IMG/VR virus record: IMGVR_UViG_3300009160_000172
Coordinates: 1-23,740 of that record
DNA: 23,740 nucleotides
Reading direction: 5' to 3' (one strand)
Source of the DNA: a virus
Below, piece by piece: positions 1 through 7,495 of the stretch (position 1 is the stretch's first letter; every line of letters begins with the position of its first letter). Under the pieces are notes generated by a model. It was not told where the DNA came from, did no database searches, and saw nothing but the letters and a program-made list of their open reading frames with translations. The translations under genes were made by a program, and so were the position numbers.

Positions 1-140
1 CACCACCCCCCCGAGCCAAGTGGTGGGAACCCCACCCCCCCCCCCCCCCGTTTTTTTGGGGACACCCGGCGGGCCCCCCCCCCCCCCGGTCCCCCCCCCC
101 CCCCCCCGCGGGGGAACCCGTTTTTCCCCCCCCCCCCCCG
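1..140. other. low-complexity C-homopolymer contig edge
   Basis: This stretch is dominated by runs of C (several of about 14 to 17 bases), broken by short G and T runs. Nothing like it occurs elsewhere in the window. It looks like degraded consensus at the end of an assembled contig rather than biology. The proline-rich translations it gives should not be read as protein. Normal-looking sequence resumes at about 141. Confidence 0.75.
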
Positions 141-201
141 AACGTCCAAGAATCTGCGTCAGGGAGACGGGGACGACAAGGCCCCGAGGGAAGGAACTGA
201 C

Positions 202-969
202 GTGAAGCAGATGACCCTGTCAGAGGTCGCGCCGTTGTGGATCACGGCGCGCAGCTACGCACCCAGCTCGCGCAAGCTGCGCGAGATACAGGTGCGCGAC
301 TTCGTTGAGGTCGTCGGCGACGTCAACCCGGCCGACGTCGAGCTCGTCGACGTGCTGCGCTGGTGGTCCGGGCTTGAGGGCCAGTCGACGAACACGCGCC
401 GGTCGTCGCTGATGGCAATGCGCAACCTGTTCCGCTGGATGGTCCAGCTCGGCATGACGCCCACCAACCCGGTCGAGGCGATCCGGGTGCCGCCCGAGCC
501 CGACCTGGCACCGAACGCCGTGACCGTCGAGGAGCTCGGCCGGCTGTGGTCGGTGACGCCCGACGGGCCGATGCGTCTCGTCATCGCGCTCGCTGCGGGT
601 GCCGGGCTGCGACGCGCCGAGATCCTGTCGCTGCGCGGCAACGACGTCGACCGCTCCGCCGAGCCGTGGCTCATCACGGTGCGCCGCAAAGGCGGCAAGG
701 TGCAGGTGCTGCCCGTCGAGTCGCCCTGGCTGCGCGCCGAGCTCGCTGGGCTGCCCCGCACCAAGGACCTGCTGGTGGCGTACAACGCCGACTACCTGAC
801 GACCGCAGTGAAGCGTCTGATGCTCGAGGCCGGGATCGAGAACCGCAGCTTGCACAGCCTGCGGCACTTCTTTGCCCAGGACGCCTTGCGCCGCAACCCG
901 GTCAACCGGGTGCAGCAGCTCATGGGCCACAAGAGCCTCGGCACCACCGGCCGGTACCTTGCGATCTAG
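202..969 (+). CDS. compact tyrosine-family integrase/recombinase
   Basis: This is a site-specific tyrosine recombinase that probably integrates or excises the phage genome. Residues 1-95 resemble a SAM-like core-binding domain and about 105-255 form the catalytic domain. The full catalytic set is visible: R137 (in GLRRAEI), K166 (in KGGKVQVLPV), H218 and R221 (in HSLRH), H243 (in GHKSLG) and nucleophile Y252, nine residues after H243. The GTG start at 202 follows an AAGGAA ribosome-binding site. At 255 residues it is shorter than XerC/XerD (about 300) and has no N-terminal arm-binding domain like that of lambda integrase. The frame stays open upstream into the damaged contig edge, so an N-terminal extension cannot be excluded. 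It lies on the strand opposite the late operon and is followed by a small membrane-protein gene. No attachment site was recognised. Confidence 0.93.
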   Translation: MKQMTLSEVAPLWITARSYAPSSRKLREIQVRDFVEVVGDVNPADVELVDVLRWWSGLEGQSTNTRRSSLMAMRNLFRWMVQLGMTPTNPVEAIRVPPEPDLAPNAVTVEELGRLWSVTPDGPMRLVIALAAGAGLRRAEILSLRGNDVDRSAEPWLITVRRKGGKVQVLPVESPWLRAELAGLPRTKDLLVAYNADYLTTAVKRLMLEAGIENRSLHSLRHFFAQDALRRNPVNRVQQLMGHKSLGTTGRYLAI

Positions 970-975
970 GACGCG

Positions 976-1344
976 ATGCGGCCTAGCGTGTCGGCGATGA
1001 GGAACGTGGAAGGACCTCCCGAGAGGCCCAGTACCAACATCACGTCGACGCTGTTCAAGGTCGTCGGGTTTGCTGCGGCCTTCTACGCGCTCGTTGAGTT
1101 CATCGGCCAGAACGGTAACGCCCAGATCGGGCTTGAAGCGGATTACCTGCTCCCGGTGTTTTTGACGGTATTTGCCGTCGGCTGTTTCTGGCTGTCCAAG
1201 GTCAGCCGACCGGCGCGAGCCGAGGACCTGCCGCCACCGATACCACCGGGTACGAATCCGGCACGGTGGATGCCGGACCCGTCTGGCGAGTACCGGCTGC
1301 GCTGGTGGGATGGCGATCGTTGGACCGACCACACTCACGACTAG
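976..1344 (+). CDS. small membrane protein with C-terminal DUF2510 motif
   Basis: This 122-residue protein has two hydrophobic segments (about 27-44 and 57-74) and a cytosolic-type C-terminus. Residues 95-119 match the actinobacterial DUF2510 pattern: a W-x-PDPSG turn, then RLRWWDGDRWTDH. DUF2510 has no known enzymatic function and usually occurs at the ends of small actinobacterial membrane proteins. The ATG at 976 lies six bases after the integrase stop, and AGGAC overlapping that stop could serve as the ribosome-binding site, so the two genes are probably cotranscribed. A second ATG at 997 is a possible alternative start. The role is unknown; a lysogeny or superinfection membrane function is only a guess from the position next to the integrase. 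Confidence 0.8.
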   Translation: MRPSVSAMRNVEGPPERPSTNITSTLFKVVGFAAAFYALVEFIGQNGNAQIGLEADYLLPVFLTVFAVGCFWLSKVSRPARAEDLPPPIPPGTNPARWMPDPSGEYRLRWWDGDRWTDHTHD

Positions 1345-1354
1345 GACGCGACAA

Positions 1355-1397
1355 AGCCGCCGCCTCAACGCCGGGAAGGACGGCGGAGGCGGCGGCT
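1355..1397. terminator. bidirectional terminator hairpin between convergent operons
   Basis: AGCCGCCGCCTC at 1355-1366 is perfectly complementary to GAGGCGGCGGCT at 1386-1397, giving a 12-bp GC-rich stem. An inner 5-bp stem (1369-1373 with 1381-1385) closes most of the loop. It sits between the stop of the plus-strand gene (1344) and the stop of the minus-strand holin gene (1432). On the minus strand it is followed by TTTGTC, a weak U tract; on the plus strand the tail is poorer (CTGTC). Its position suggests it stops both converging transcripts. Confidence 0.75.
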
Positions 1398-1431
1398 CTG
1401 TCAGCGCTGCGGAGGGCAGGAGCAGCGCGAG

Positions 1432-1650
1432 CTAGTCGTGGCTGATGGCGCTGGCCGAGTCGGGGTCGCCCAGGTTCTTCGACAGCAGGCCGACGCAGGC
1501 CGAGACGCCAGCGGCCACTGCGGCCACCAGGAGCGTCCTGGCACCGTCGACGCTGGTGACGCCGGCGAGATCGGTGACGACGACGGCGAGGGCGGCCTGC
1601 ACGAACGTGCGCAGCACCCGCTCGGCGAGGTCCTTCTGGAACTTGGTCAT
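1432..1650 (-). CDS. r1t-like phage holin
   Basis: This 72-residue protein resembles the phage r1t holin family: an N-terminal charged helix with an ERVLRTFVQAALAV motif, a hydrophobic segment at about 13-28, a short polar link containing D35, then a second hydrophobic segment at about 40-57. Holins of this type open the inner membrane at the end of infection so that the endolysin reaches the cell wall. The ATG overlaps the stop of the upstream metallophosphoesterase (ATGA). It is the last gene of the late operon, just before the terminator hairpin, and the endolysin lies three genes upstream. Identification rests on family resemblance and context. Confidence 0.75.
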   Translation of the reverse strand: MTKFQKDLAERVLRTFVQAALAVVVTDLAGVTSVDGARTLLVAAVAAGVSACVGLLSKNLGDPDSASAISHD

Positions 1651-2846
1651 GGTTGCTCCGTAGGTCGGACGACCTCAAGGCCCCACCAGGCGCCTCGTCG
1701 GGTCGTAAAGGTCAAGGTGCCGGGCATTGAGGTGCCGCCACCGCCGTCGGCGAACCAGCGGGACTCGCCGCCGAGAGTTGGGGCCACCATCAGCCAGCGG
1801 CCCACGGCGAGCTCCTCGATGCGGAGGTGGTGGCGGTGGCCGGTGAGCAGCACGTCGGCGACGTCGGCGTCGCCCCACCGGGTGAACGACACCTTGCGCC
1901 ACCAGTCGCGCACCTTGTCGGCAGACCCGGCGACCTGGTCGCCGTGGGCGAGCAGCAGCTGCGAACCGGCAGCATGGACGGGCGCTACTGCCGTTTCTGT
2001 CGGTATGACGAACTCAATGGCGTGCCGGTCTGCCATGCCGGACTCGTTCAGCGCCTCGGCCATGCCGTCGGCGGCCATCAGGTCGAGGCTGTCCTCGGGC
2101 GTGGTGATGACCTTGGGGGCGTTGCGGCCGTGGTTGCCGGCGATGGCGACGACGGTGGTGCGGTCGAACAGCGGCGCCAGCAGCTTCACGAGCGCCGTCT
2201 CGCACTGGCGCACGACGCGCACCTGGTCGCGCACCGTGAGGTCGGCCTCGAAGGTCTGCGCCGAGTAGTTGCCGTGCACGCCTTCGACCTGGTCGCCCAA
2301 ATACGCGATGACGAGGTGCCGGGCGCCGTCCTTGACGGCCTTGCGGGCCTCGGCGTAGAGGCCGTCGAGGGTAGATCGGAAGCGATCTAGGAACGCCTCG
2401 TGGCCGCCGTGGCCGCCGACCTGCCAGTCAGCTGCAGCGACCACCCATGCCGACGGGTCGTCGACCTCGGGCGCCGGCTTGCGAGGACGCCAGCGGGCGA
2501 CGGCGCGCAGTGCGTCGTCGACCTCGACGCCGGGCCGGGTGCGTCGCACGACGTTGGCCCGGTACTGGCGGTAGATCGTCGGGCCGTCCTGCGAGGGGCC
2601 CTCCCAGGCGTTGACGCGCAACGAGCCGGGCAGGACCTCCCAGAGCGCCGGGTCGAGGTTCCAGTGTCGGAAGATCGAGTCCCAGTCGGGGTCGCCGTCG
2701 ACAACGCCGGTGGTCAGCTGCCCAGCGCCCTCGTTGAGCTCAAGGCTCGGGGACCAGGGCGGCGTGGCTGCGGCGGTGCGACGGCTGGCCGGTGCTGGCG
2801 GCCGGGTCGCGTTGAACTGTTCAAGGCTTGGTCGGTCGTCGCCCAC
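1647..2846 (-). CDS. phage metallophosphoesterase with N-terminal DNA-binding-like region
   Basis: This is a calcineurin-like metallophosphoesterase of 399 residues. The metal-binding motifs appear in order: D140-W-Q (a variant of the usual DxH), GDQ at 184-186, GNH at 237-239, HGD at 301-303 and GHRHH at 336-340. A region at about 50-100 (starting with DPDWDSIFRHWNLD) precedes the catalytic domain; similar regions precede metallophosphoesterases in actinophages. The GTG start at 2846 has GGAGG seven bases upstream. The gene overlaps the upstream HTH-like gene by 26 nt, suggesting translational coupling. The substrate is unknown; DNA-end processing or phosphodiester cleavage are family possibilities. 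Its location inside the lysis block is unexpected for a nucleic-acid enzyme. DxQ in place of DxH may alter metal use. Confidence 0.85.
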   Translation of the reverse strand: MGDDRPSLEQFNATRPPAPASRRTAAATPPWSPSLELNEGAGQLTTGVVDGDPDWDSIFRHWNLDPALWEVLPGSLRVNAWEGPSQDGPTIYRQYRANVVRRTRPGVEVDDALRAVARWRPRKPAPEVDDPSAWVVAAADWQVGGHGGHEAFLDRFRSTLDGLYAEARKAVKDGARHLVIAYLGDQVEGVHGNYSAQTFEADLTVRDQVRVVRQCETALVKLLAPLFDRTTVVAIAGNHGRNAPKVITTPEDSLDLMAADGMAEALNESGMADRHAIEFVIPTETAVAPVHAAGSQLLLAHGDQVAGSADKVRDWWRKVSFTRWGDADVADVLLTGHRHHLRIEELAVGRWLMVAPTLGGESRWFADGGGGTSMPGTLTFTTRRGAWWGLEVVRPTEQP

Positions 2847-3045
2847 GGAGACGCCTCCAATGGTCCACTTTTGAGTGCGTCACTTCATCAAAACCGAGCG
2901 ACTTGAGCCACGCGACGATCTGGCTGCTGGAGATGTCGCCCGACTCGTCGATCTGCTCAAGGATGTCGGCGGGCAGCGTCTCCATCCACGAGCGGTAGCC
3001 CGACTTCGTGGGGTTGGCCTTGGCGAACTCCTCGAGCGAGCTCAA
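2821..3045 (-). CDS. small helix-turn-helix-like protein
   Basis: This 74-residue basic protein contains a helix-turn-helix-like segment (SSQIVAWLKSLGFDEVTHSK) followed by a basic tail (WRRLRGRRPTKP). Small proteins or domains like this accompany phage metallophosphoesterases in actinophages, and here the stop overlaps the metallophosphoesterase start. The chosen start is TTG at 3045: it lies two bases after the endolysin stop and has GGAG seven bases upstream. A GTG at 3078 would add 11 residues but has no ribosome-binding site and would overlap the endolysin by 31 nt. Whether it binds DNA as a regulator or is a partner subunit of the phosphoesterase cannot be told. Confidence 0.65.
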   Translation of the reverse strand: MSSLEEFAKANPTKSGYRSWMETLPADILEQIDESGDISSSQIVAWLKSLGFDEVTHSKVDHWRRLRGRRPTKP

Positions 3046-3047
3046 GG

Positions 3048-3491
3048 TCAGGCTCCGAACAGGAAGTGGTCGAACCACTTGCGCAGCTCGGGCGTGTCGG
3101 GCCGTGACGCCATGTCGATCGTCTGGCTGCAGTGGACGTGGTCAAAGTGGTTGGTCGGCTTGTAGGGCTGCACGCCCTTGTCGCCGGTCCACCGCTGGTG
3201 GCGCCAGATGACCTCGCCGACGCCGATCTGGTTGCAGGCGTTGACCAGGCGCAAGAACAGCTCGTCGCCGGTGGCCTTGTCGGGCACCATCCAGTCGATG
3301 CCCCGCCCGGCGGCGTGCGTCGACCAGGACAACCCGCCACGGACCCGCCGGCTGTTGTAGATGCCGCCCGTCTTGACGCCACGCGACGCCATGCGGGCGA
3401 GCACTACGTCGGACAGGGCACGGCTGCCGGGCCGTGGCCCCTGGATCGCCTTGGCCTCGGCTGCGGTCACTGGCTGGTACTTCGGGGCCAT
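3048..3491 (-). CDS. M15-type peptidoglycan peptidase (endolysin)
   Basis: This is a 147-residue zinc peptidase of the M15/VanY-like fold, expected to cut peptide bonds in peptidoglycan during lysis. The zinc site is visible as H59 and D66 (in STHAAGRGIDW) and H120 (in HFDHVHCS), with D117 or H118 next to the catalytic position. The protein is only the catalytic domain: there is no cell-wall-binding repeat and no signal peptide, so it should need a holin. The ATG at 3491 has GGAGGAC upstream and lies two bases after the stop of the upstream membrane-protein gene. The exact bond cut (L-Ala-D-Glu or D-Ala cross-link) cannot be decided from sequence. Confidence 0.88.
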   Translation of the reverse strand: MAPKYQPVTAAEAKAIQGPRPGSRALSDVVLARMASRGVKTGGIYNSRRVRGGLSWSTHAAGRGIDWMVPDKATGDELFLRLVNACNQIGVGEVIWRHQRWTGDKGVQPYKPTNHFDHVHCSQTIDMASRPDTPELRKWFDHFLFGA

Positions 3492-3493
3492 GG

Positions 3494-3796
3494 TCAGTCC
3501 TCCTCGAGCTCTGCGCCGAGGTGCCGGTGCAGCTTCTCGGCCAGGTCGTCGTGCTTGTCGTCAAGGTTGTCGATGCGATTGCCAAGGCCGTCGACCTTGC
3601 CGCCGAGCTCGCCGACGCTGCGCACGACCTCGCCCATGATCCGCTGGCTCTCGCCGTGCTGCTCGGTGTTCTCTGCCGCCTGGGCCTCGGCGACCTTGCG
3701 CGTGCGGCTGGTCATCACGGCCGAGATGGCGGCAGGCACTCCGGCTAGGACGCCAAAAATGCCGGCCACGACGGCGATAATCAGGCCTTCGCTCAT
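3494..3796 (-). CDS. small membrane/coiled-coil protein, DUF2746-like, possible lysis accessory
   Basis: This 100-residue protein has one N-terminal transmembrane segment (about 5-28), then a charged coiled-coil helix (about 35-95) with regular leucine and valine spacing (VGELGGKVDGLGNRIDNL). The layout resembles DUF2746-type phage proteins found beside endolysins in actinophages. It could be a second holin, an anti-holin or a spanin-like accessory. The ATG overlaps the upstream stop (ATGA), and the endolysin follows after two bases, so the two are translated together. Confidence 0.7.
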   Translation of the reverse strand: MSEGLIIAVVAGIFGVLAGVPAAISAVMTSRTRKVAEAQAAENTEQHGESQRIMGEVVRSVGELGGKVDGLGNRIDNLDDKHDDLAEKLHRHLGAELEED

Positions 3797-4089
3797 GTCG
3801 AAACGTCTCCAAGGATGGCGAGCGCCGTGGGCTTCACGTCGTCAAGGGTGGTGGCGTCGACGATGGCCTGCGCCAAGAGCAGCAGCGGGTCAGGCGTGGG
3901 TGCCACTGGCCCGGCGTGGGCGGCGACGACAGCACCGAGGGCCGTCTCGTCCTGAGCGCCGGGCGTGTAGACCGCCACGAGACCGCCGACGTCGTTGGCG
4001 GCAATGACGGTTGCGTCGACGGCGCGCAGCTCGGAGGCAAGTAGACCGAAGTCGACCGGGCCGGGTGTCGGGTACAGGACTCGGATCAT
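3793..4089 (-). CDS. hypothetical protein between tail fibre and lysis genes
   Basis: No family was recognised for this 98-residue acidic protein. The N-terminal half (about 1-45) alternates hydrophobic and polar residues like a small alpha/beta fold; the middle is proline- and alanine-rich (about 57-67) and the C-terminus is helical. There is no signal peptide or clear membrane segment. Both ends overlap their neighbours by 4 nt (ATGA), placing it firmly in the late operon after the fibre gene. A fibre chaperone or small virion component would fit the position, but the sequence does not show it. Confidence 0.6.
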   Translation of the reverse strand: MIRVLYPTPGPVDFGLLASELRAVDATVIAANDVGGLVAVYTPGAQDETALGAVVAAHAGPVAPTPDPLLLLAQAIVDATTLDDVKPTALAILGDVST

Positions 4090-5561
4090 GCGGCCAACCT
4101 CGTGACGGTGATGCGTTCAAGTGTCCCGGTCTGCGTCACTGTGCCAGTGCTCGACGCAAGAGTCAGGTCAAGTGCCAACGCCGAGCTAATGGTCTCGGTG
4201 GCGACACCGCTGCACGACACCGCCACGCCAGACGTGCCGGCCACGGTGTTGTGCACGAGGTTTGCAGAGGCGCTCTGCGACGTCGTCGTGTTCACACGGA
4301 TGCACGCCTGGAACGCATGAACTCGCGTGGCGACGGCCTGCGAGCCGAGCGTGAACGTCAGGATGCTGGTTGCCCCTAGCTTGAGGACGCCGGTGTAGGT
4401 ACGCGAGGCGGTCGAGTTGTTGTTGATCGTGAACGAGCCCTCAACAAGCAGCACGTCGCCAGCGGCGCAGGCGGGCAGCGTGATCGTCGAGCTCAGGATT
4501 GAGGCGGCGGTGGCAGTGATCGCAACGCCGGAGCCTGCGCCCAAGCCGCCGACTGCCTTGGTCGACAGCTGCGCCGACGGCACGGTGCCGGCCGACAGGT
4601 CAGATGCCGATCCGCTGGTAGCGATCGTGGCCAGGCCGGTGATCTTGCTGGTAGCGATGGCGGCCGAGGCGCTGATGTCGGCGTTGACGATGGTGCCGTC
4701 AACGATCTTGGCCGACGTGACCGACGAGTCAGCAAGCTTCGCCGTCGTCACTGCGCCATCAGTAGGCGTGCGGGTATCGGTGAGGCGTGTGTCGGTGCCG
4801 TAGACAACCTCGGTGGCTGAGGCGTTGCCGGTGGCCGGGACGTTCTTGGCGGCAGCGGTGCCAGCGTCGGAGATGGTCGACAGCGCCTGCGTGCCGGTGT
4901 GGTTGGCGCGAGCCAGCAGCGTGGCGTTGGAGCTGTTGGCCGTGGCGCCGGTGGCGACGCCGTCGAGCTTCGTCTTGTCGGCTGCCGACATCGAACCGGC
5001 GGCCGAGGTCGTCGCAGCGGGCAGGTCGCCAGCGGCAATGCTCGCCCACGCCGGGGCGCCGGTGCCGTCGATGCGCAGCACCTTGCCCGCAGCGAGGCTC
5101 TGGCCGACCCACACGGGCAGGTCGTAGCTCGAGCCCTGCCGGGTGACGATCGCCCAGCCCCAGGAGCCATTTACGTTGATCGCCGTGAAGCCGACGCCGT
5201 TGCCGTTCTGGACTGCAAACGTCGTGCCGCCGCTGCCGTCGATGAAGATGTCGGTGCCGGACGTGTTGACGGTCAGGTTGGCGCCGGCGCCAACCAAGAC
5301 GGAACGGCCGGCCTTGGCCTGGGCTGACGGCAGCACGACCGTGGACCCGGTTGAGACGATCGTCGTCTCGCTGGTGACCGTGTAGCTGGCCGCAGCGGTA
5401 AAAGCCGACTCGGACCGCTGGTACTGGGTGTGGTCGTCGCCGGTGGTGAGGCCGGTAAGGGCCGAGTGAGCTGTAACTCCACCGCCCGAGCTGCCGCCCG
5501 AGACGGCGTTGACGACGATCTTGACGGCGGCCTTCGATGCGACCTCGATAGCGGCGGTCAT
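4086..5561 (-). CDS. trimeric-type tail fibre protein
   Basis: This 491-residue low-complexity protein is rich in A, T, S and G and has features typical of phage fibres. GDDHTQY (41-47), MSAADKTKLDGVATGATAN (191-209) and ANHTGTQ (219-225) all recur in phage fibre shafts. Residues about 271-310 hold degenerate repeats of the type T-x-AK-(L/I)-x-D. The C-terminal part (about 340-491) has beta-rich sequence and could be the receptor-binding or capping domain. It is probably a homotrimer at the tail tip. The start overlaps the upstream minor tail gene by 4 nt. It contains only one cysteine-rich patch near the C-terminus and no enzymatic motif. Confidence 0.8.
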   Translation of the reverse strand: MTAAIEVASKAAVKIVVNAVSGGSSGGGVTAHSALTGLTTGDDHTQYQRSESAFTAAASYTVTSETTIVSTGSTVVLPSAQAKAGRSVLVGAGANLTVNTSGTDIFIDGSGGTTFAVQNGNGVGFTAINVNGSWGWAIVTRQGSSYDLPVWVGQSLAAGKVLRIDGTGAPAWASIAAGDLPAATTSAAGSMSAADKTKLDGVATGATANSSNATLLARANHTGTQALSTISDAGTAAAKNVPATGNASATEVVYGTDTRLTDTRTPTDGAVTTAKLADSSVTSAKIVDGTIVNADISASAAIATSKITGLATIATSGSASDLSAGTVPSAQLSTKAVGGLGAGSGVAITATAASILSSTITLPACAAGDVLLVEGSFTINNNSTASRTYTGVLKLGATSILTFTLGSQAVATRVHAFQACIRVNTTTSQSASANLVHNTVAGTSGVAVSCSGVATETISSALALDLTLASSTGTVTQTGTLERITVTRLAA

Positions 5562-5908
5562 CGGACGATCCTCAGCTGCGGGACAACACGCCCCTGCACG
5601 AACGTCACGACCGTGCCCGACTTGGTGCCCTGGATCGCGTAGACGAGCGTGTCGCCACCGGTCCAGTCGTCAGTGGTCGTCGCTGCGACCTTGGCGCTGA
5701 GGGCCAGCACTGTCGACGTCGACGAGTCGGTGAAGGTGAACGTGCCGACGGTGGACGCTGCGTCGGCCGTGGCGCGTACCTGCCCGGTCCACGTCCAGCC
5801 TGTCCAGGTGTAGTCGGTCGACGTCGAGCTGATCGCCAGCTCAAGGGTGTCGCCGACCGGGCCGACGACGTCGACCTCGGTGCCGTTGGGGATGGCTTTC
5901 CAGCTCAT
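5558..5908 (-). CDS. small beta-rich minor tail protein
   Basis: This 116-residue protein has alternating hydrophobic strands and a TWTGWTWTGQVRA segment. The pattern resembles the N-terminal domain of baseplate upper proteins (BppU-like), which anchor fibres to the tail tip. The ATG at 5908 has GGAGGG upstream. It lies between a 250-residue minor tail gene and the fibre gene and overlaps the fibre start by 4 nt. Acting as a fibre adaptor is an inference from resemblance and order. Confidence 0.65.
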   Translation of the reverse strand: MSWKAIPNGTEVDVVGPVGDTLELAISSTSTDYTWTGWTWTGQVRATADAASTVGTFTFTDSSTSTVLALSAKVAATTTDDWTGGDTLVYAIQGTKSGTVVTFVQGRVVPQLRIVR

Positions 5909-5925
5909 CGGTGCCCTCCAAGGGT

Positions 5926-6678
5926 TCAGTACTTGATGCGGCCGACGGACCAGCCGGTGCCGAGCGCAGGGTCGTCGGACGGGGCGTCAAGGAAGCCGTG
6001 CCAGCAGATCGACTGCGTGTAGAAGTTGGCGGTGCCGGTGCGGTCCCACGCGTCGACGGCGCCGGTGGACACGTTGGTCGTGAAGAGCCGGTCGGCGATG
6101 CGGAACGCTCCGCCGCGGTTCGTCACCGCCGCCTGGTCGAGCTCCGACGTCCAGCCGGCGGACGTCGGTCCGGTGCCGGTCAGCGTGCTGGTCTGGGTGA
6201 CCTGCGCCGTGACCGACATCGACCCGTTCGTGCCGTAGAGGCTTGATATGGCGCCGAAGAACAGGTTGCTGTTGTCGGTGAACCTGCCGCCGTTGGACAC
6301 AGCCGTGTCGCCGACGTCCTTGGACGGCCGCCAGGCTGCCGTCTGGAGCCGCCACGAGTAGGCGCCCGCCGACGTCGTGATCGTCGGCGACACCGTGGCC
6401 CCGGTCGCCGCCGACGTCCAGCGGGCCGTGAAGACGTACATGGCGACGTAGCCCATGACCGCGTTGGAGACGTCCTGAGAGTCGACGAGCGTCCAGCCGC
6501 TCGGCGTCGGGCACGTTGACGACGCCGTTGAGTTGGCAAACATGGTGACGAACAGCAGGACCCGGTCGCCGTTGACGACGTTGGCGGGCGTGCTGTCCGA
6601 GACTGCGATCGACGCCGGGAACGCCGTGGTGGCGTCGTAGGCGACGGGGCCGGCGCCGACAAAGTACGGGTTGGCCAC
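5926..6678 (-). CDS. minor tail protein, beta-sandwich type
   Basis: This 250-residue protein is rich in T, S, A and aromatic residues. The pattern NGDRVLLFVTMFA...PSGWTLVDSQ (about 37-70) followed by YVFTARWTS is typical of beta-sandwich domains in tail-tip and receptor-recognition proteins of actinophages. There is no transmembrane segment or catalytic motif. The start is GTG at 6678, one base after the stop of the preceding hub fragment. The best guess is an appendage on the hub protein, possibly involved in host-surface recognition. Confidence 0.7.
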   Translation of the reverse strand: MANPYFVGAGPVAYDATTAFPASIAVSDSTPANVVNGDRVLLFVTMFANSTASSTCPTPSGWTLVDSQDVSNAVMGYVAMYVFTARWTSAATGATVSPTITTSAGAYSWRLQTAAWRPSKDVGDTAVSNGGRFTDNSNLFFGAISSLYGTNGSMSVTAQVTQTSTLTGTGPTSAGWTSELDQAAVTNRGGAFRIADRLFTTNVSTGAVDAWDRTGTANFYTQSICWHGFLDAPSDDPALGTGWSVGRIKY

Positions 6679-6679
6679 G

Positions 6680-7492
6680 TCAGTAGCCCGGTCCGCCGAC
6701 CATCTGGACGTTCAGGTTCTTGGCCCCGGTGCCCGCAGCGGTCGTCTCGACGGTCAACCAGTCGAACTGCGTCAGTGACAGGTCTACCGGCAGCGCCGTG
6801 TTGTGGTAGATGCCCGAGGTCAGCGACAGCGTCACGACCGTCGACCCGTTCTTCTTGACGACCACCGTGGTCGTTGACGAGCCCGGCGTGTCGAGCGTCG
6901 CGTCGACCTGGGTGATGCGCACCGTCTTGTCAGGCGACCAGCGCGGCGACGCCTCGACCGCCACGGTGGCCTGGCTGAAGTTGGACGGCGTGACGACCTC
7001 GACCTTGCCCGACAGGACCTGGGTGTCAAGGGGCCGGACAAGCTGCGCCTTCGGGGAGCGGCCGGCAAGGGTGCCGTCGCCGACACGCTTCAGCCACAGC
7101 TTGGTGCGGTCCGCAAAGGCGTCGGCCTTGGTGTCGAGCTCGGGGACGAACGTGGCGAAGCCTTCGTCGTCGATGCCGGCGGTGATGCTGACGACCCGGT
7201 ACGTCGTCGGCGACGCGCTCAGGTTCGGGGCGGTCACTGCGTCACGGACGAACACGCCCTTGTAGGGGCAGTCGGCGTCGGTGAGCGGCTCGATGGCGAT
7301 CGTGACGGTGCGTTGCAGCTCGGCGTACAGGTCGAGGGTCTTTTCGCCGGACTGCTGCGCCGAGTCGGCCTCCTCGAGCGAGGACAACGACAGGAACGAC
7401 TCTTTGCGGCCGTAGCTGCTGATCGACGTGGCGTCGGTGGCCGACTTGTAGCCCTTGGCGTAGCGCACCAGGACGGCGTTGAGGATTGTCAT
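6680..7492 (-). CDS. C-terminal part of amber-split Gp37-like tail hub protein
   Basis: This 270-residue product begins in the middle of what looks like the ReqiPepy6 Gp37-like fold. Its start (NAVLVRYAKGYKSATD, then SISSYGRKESFLSL and a helix EEADSAQQSGEKTLDLYAEL) reads as a direct continuation of the upstream protein. The remainder is the end of the fold (to about 135) plus a beta-sandwich domain (about 155-270). It is in the same frame as the upstream gene, separated by TAG and one GCG codon. ATG at 7492 has AAGGG seven bases upstream, so independent or coupled initiation is possible. Whether it is made separately, by readthrough, or the stop is a mutation or error is open. Confidence 0.75.
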   Translation of the reverse strand: MTILNAVLVRYAKGYKSATDATSISSYGRKESFLSLSSLEEADSAQQSGEKTLDLYAELQRTVTIAIEPLTDADCPYKGVFVRDAVTAPNLSASPTTYRVVSITAGIDDEGFATFVPELDTKADAFADRTKLWLKRVGDGTLAGRSPKAQLVRPLDTQVLSGKVEVVTPSNFSQATVAVEASPRWSPDKTVRITQVDATLDTPGSSTTTVVVKKNGSTVVTLSLTSGIYHNTALPVDLSLTQFDWLTVETTAAGTGAKNLNVQMVGGPGY

Positions 7493-7495
7493 CGC

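Noticed and set aside
20-205. Plus-strand frame ending GTGA at the integrase start
   Set aside because: Most of it is translation of C homopolymers (poly-proline). The last 20 codons could be the end of a real upstream gene, but damaged sequence makes this untestable.
220-1368. 382-residue minus-strand open frame across integrase and DUF2510 gene
   Set aside because: Arginine- and histidine-rich translation typical of an antisense frame; the plus strand carries the full recombinase catalytic set.
1344-1432. tRNA-derived attachment site near the integrase
   Set aside because: No tRNA-like cloverleaf or T-arm sequence was found; the only structure is the GC-rich terminator hairpin.
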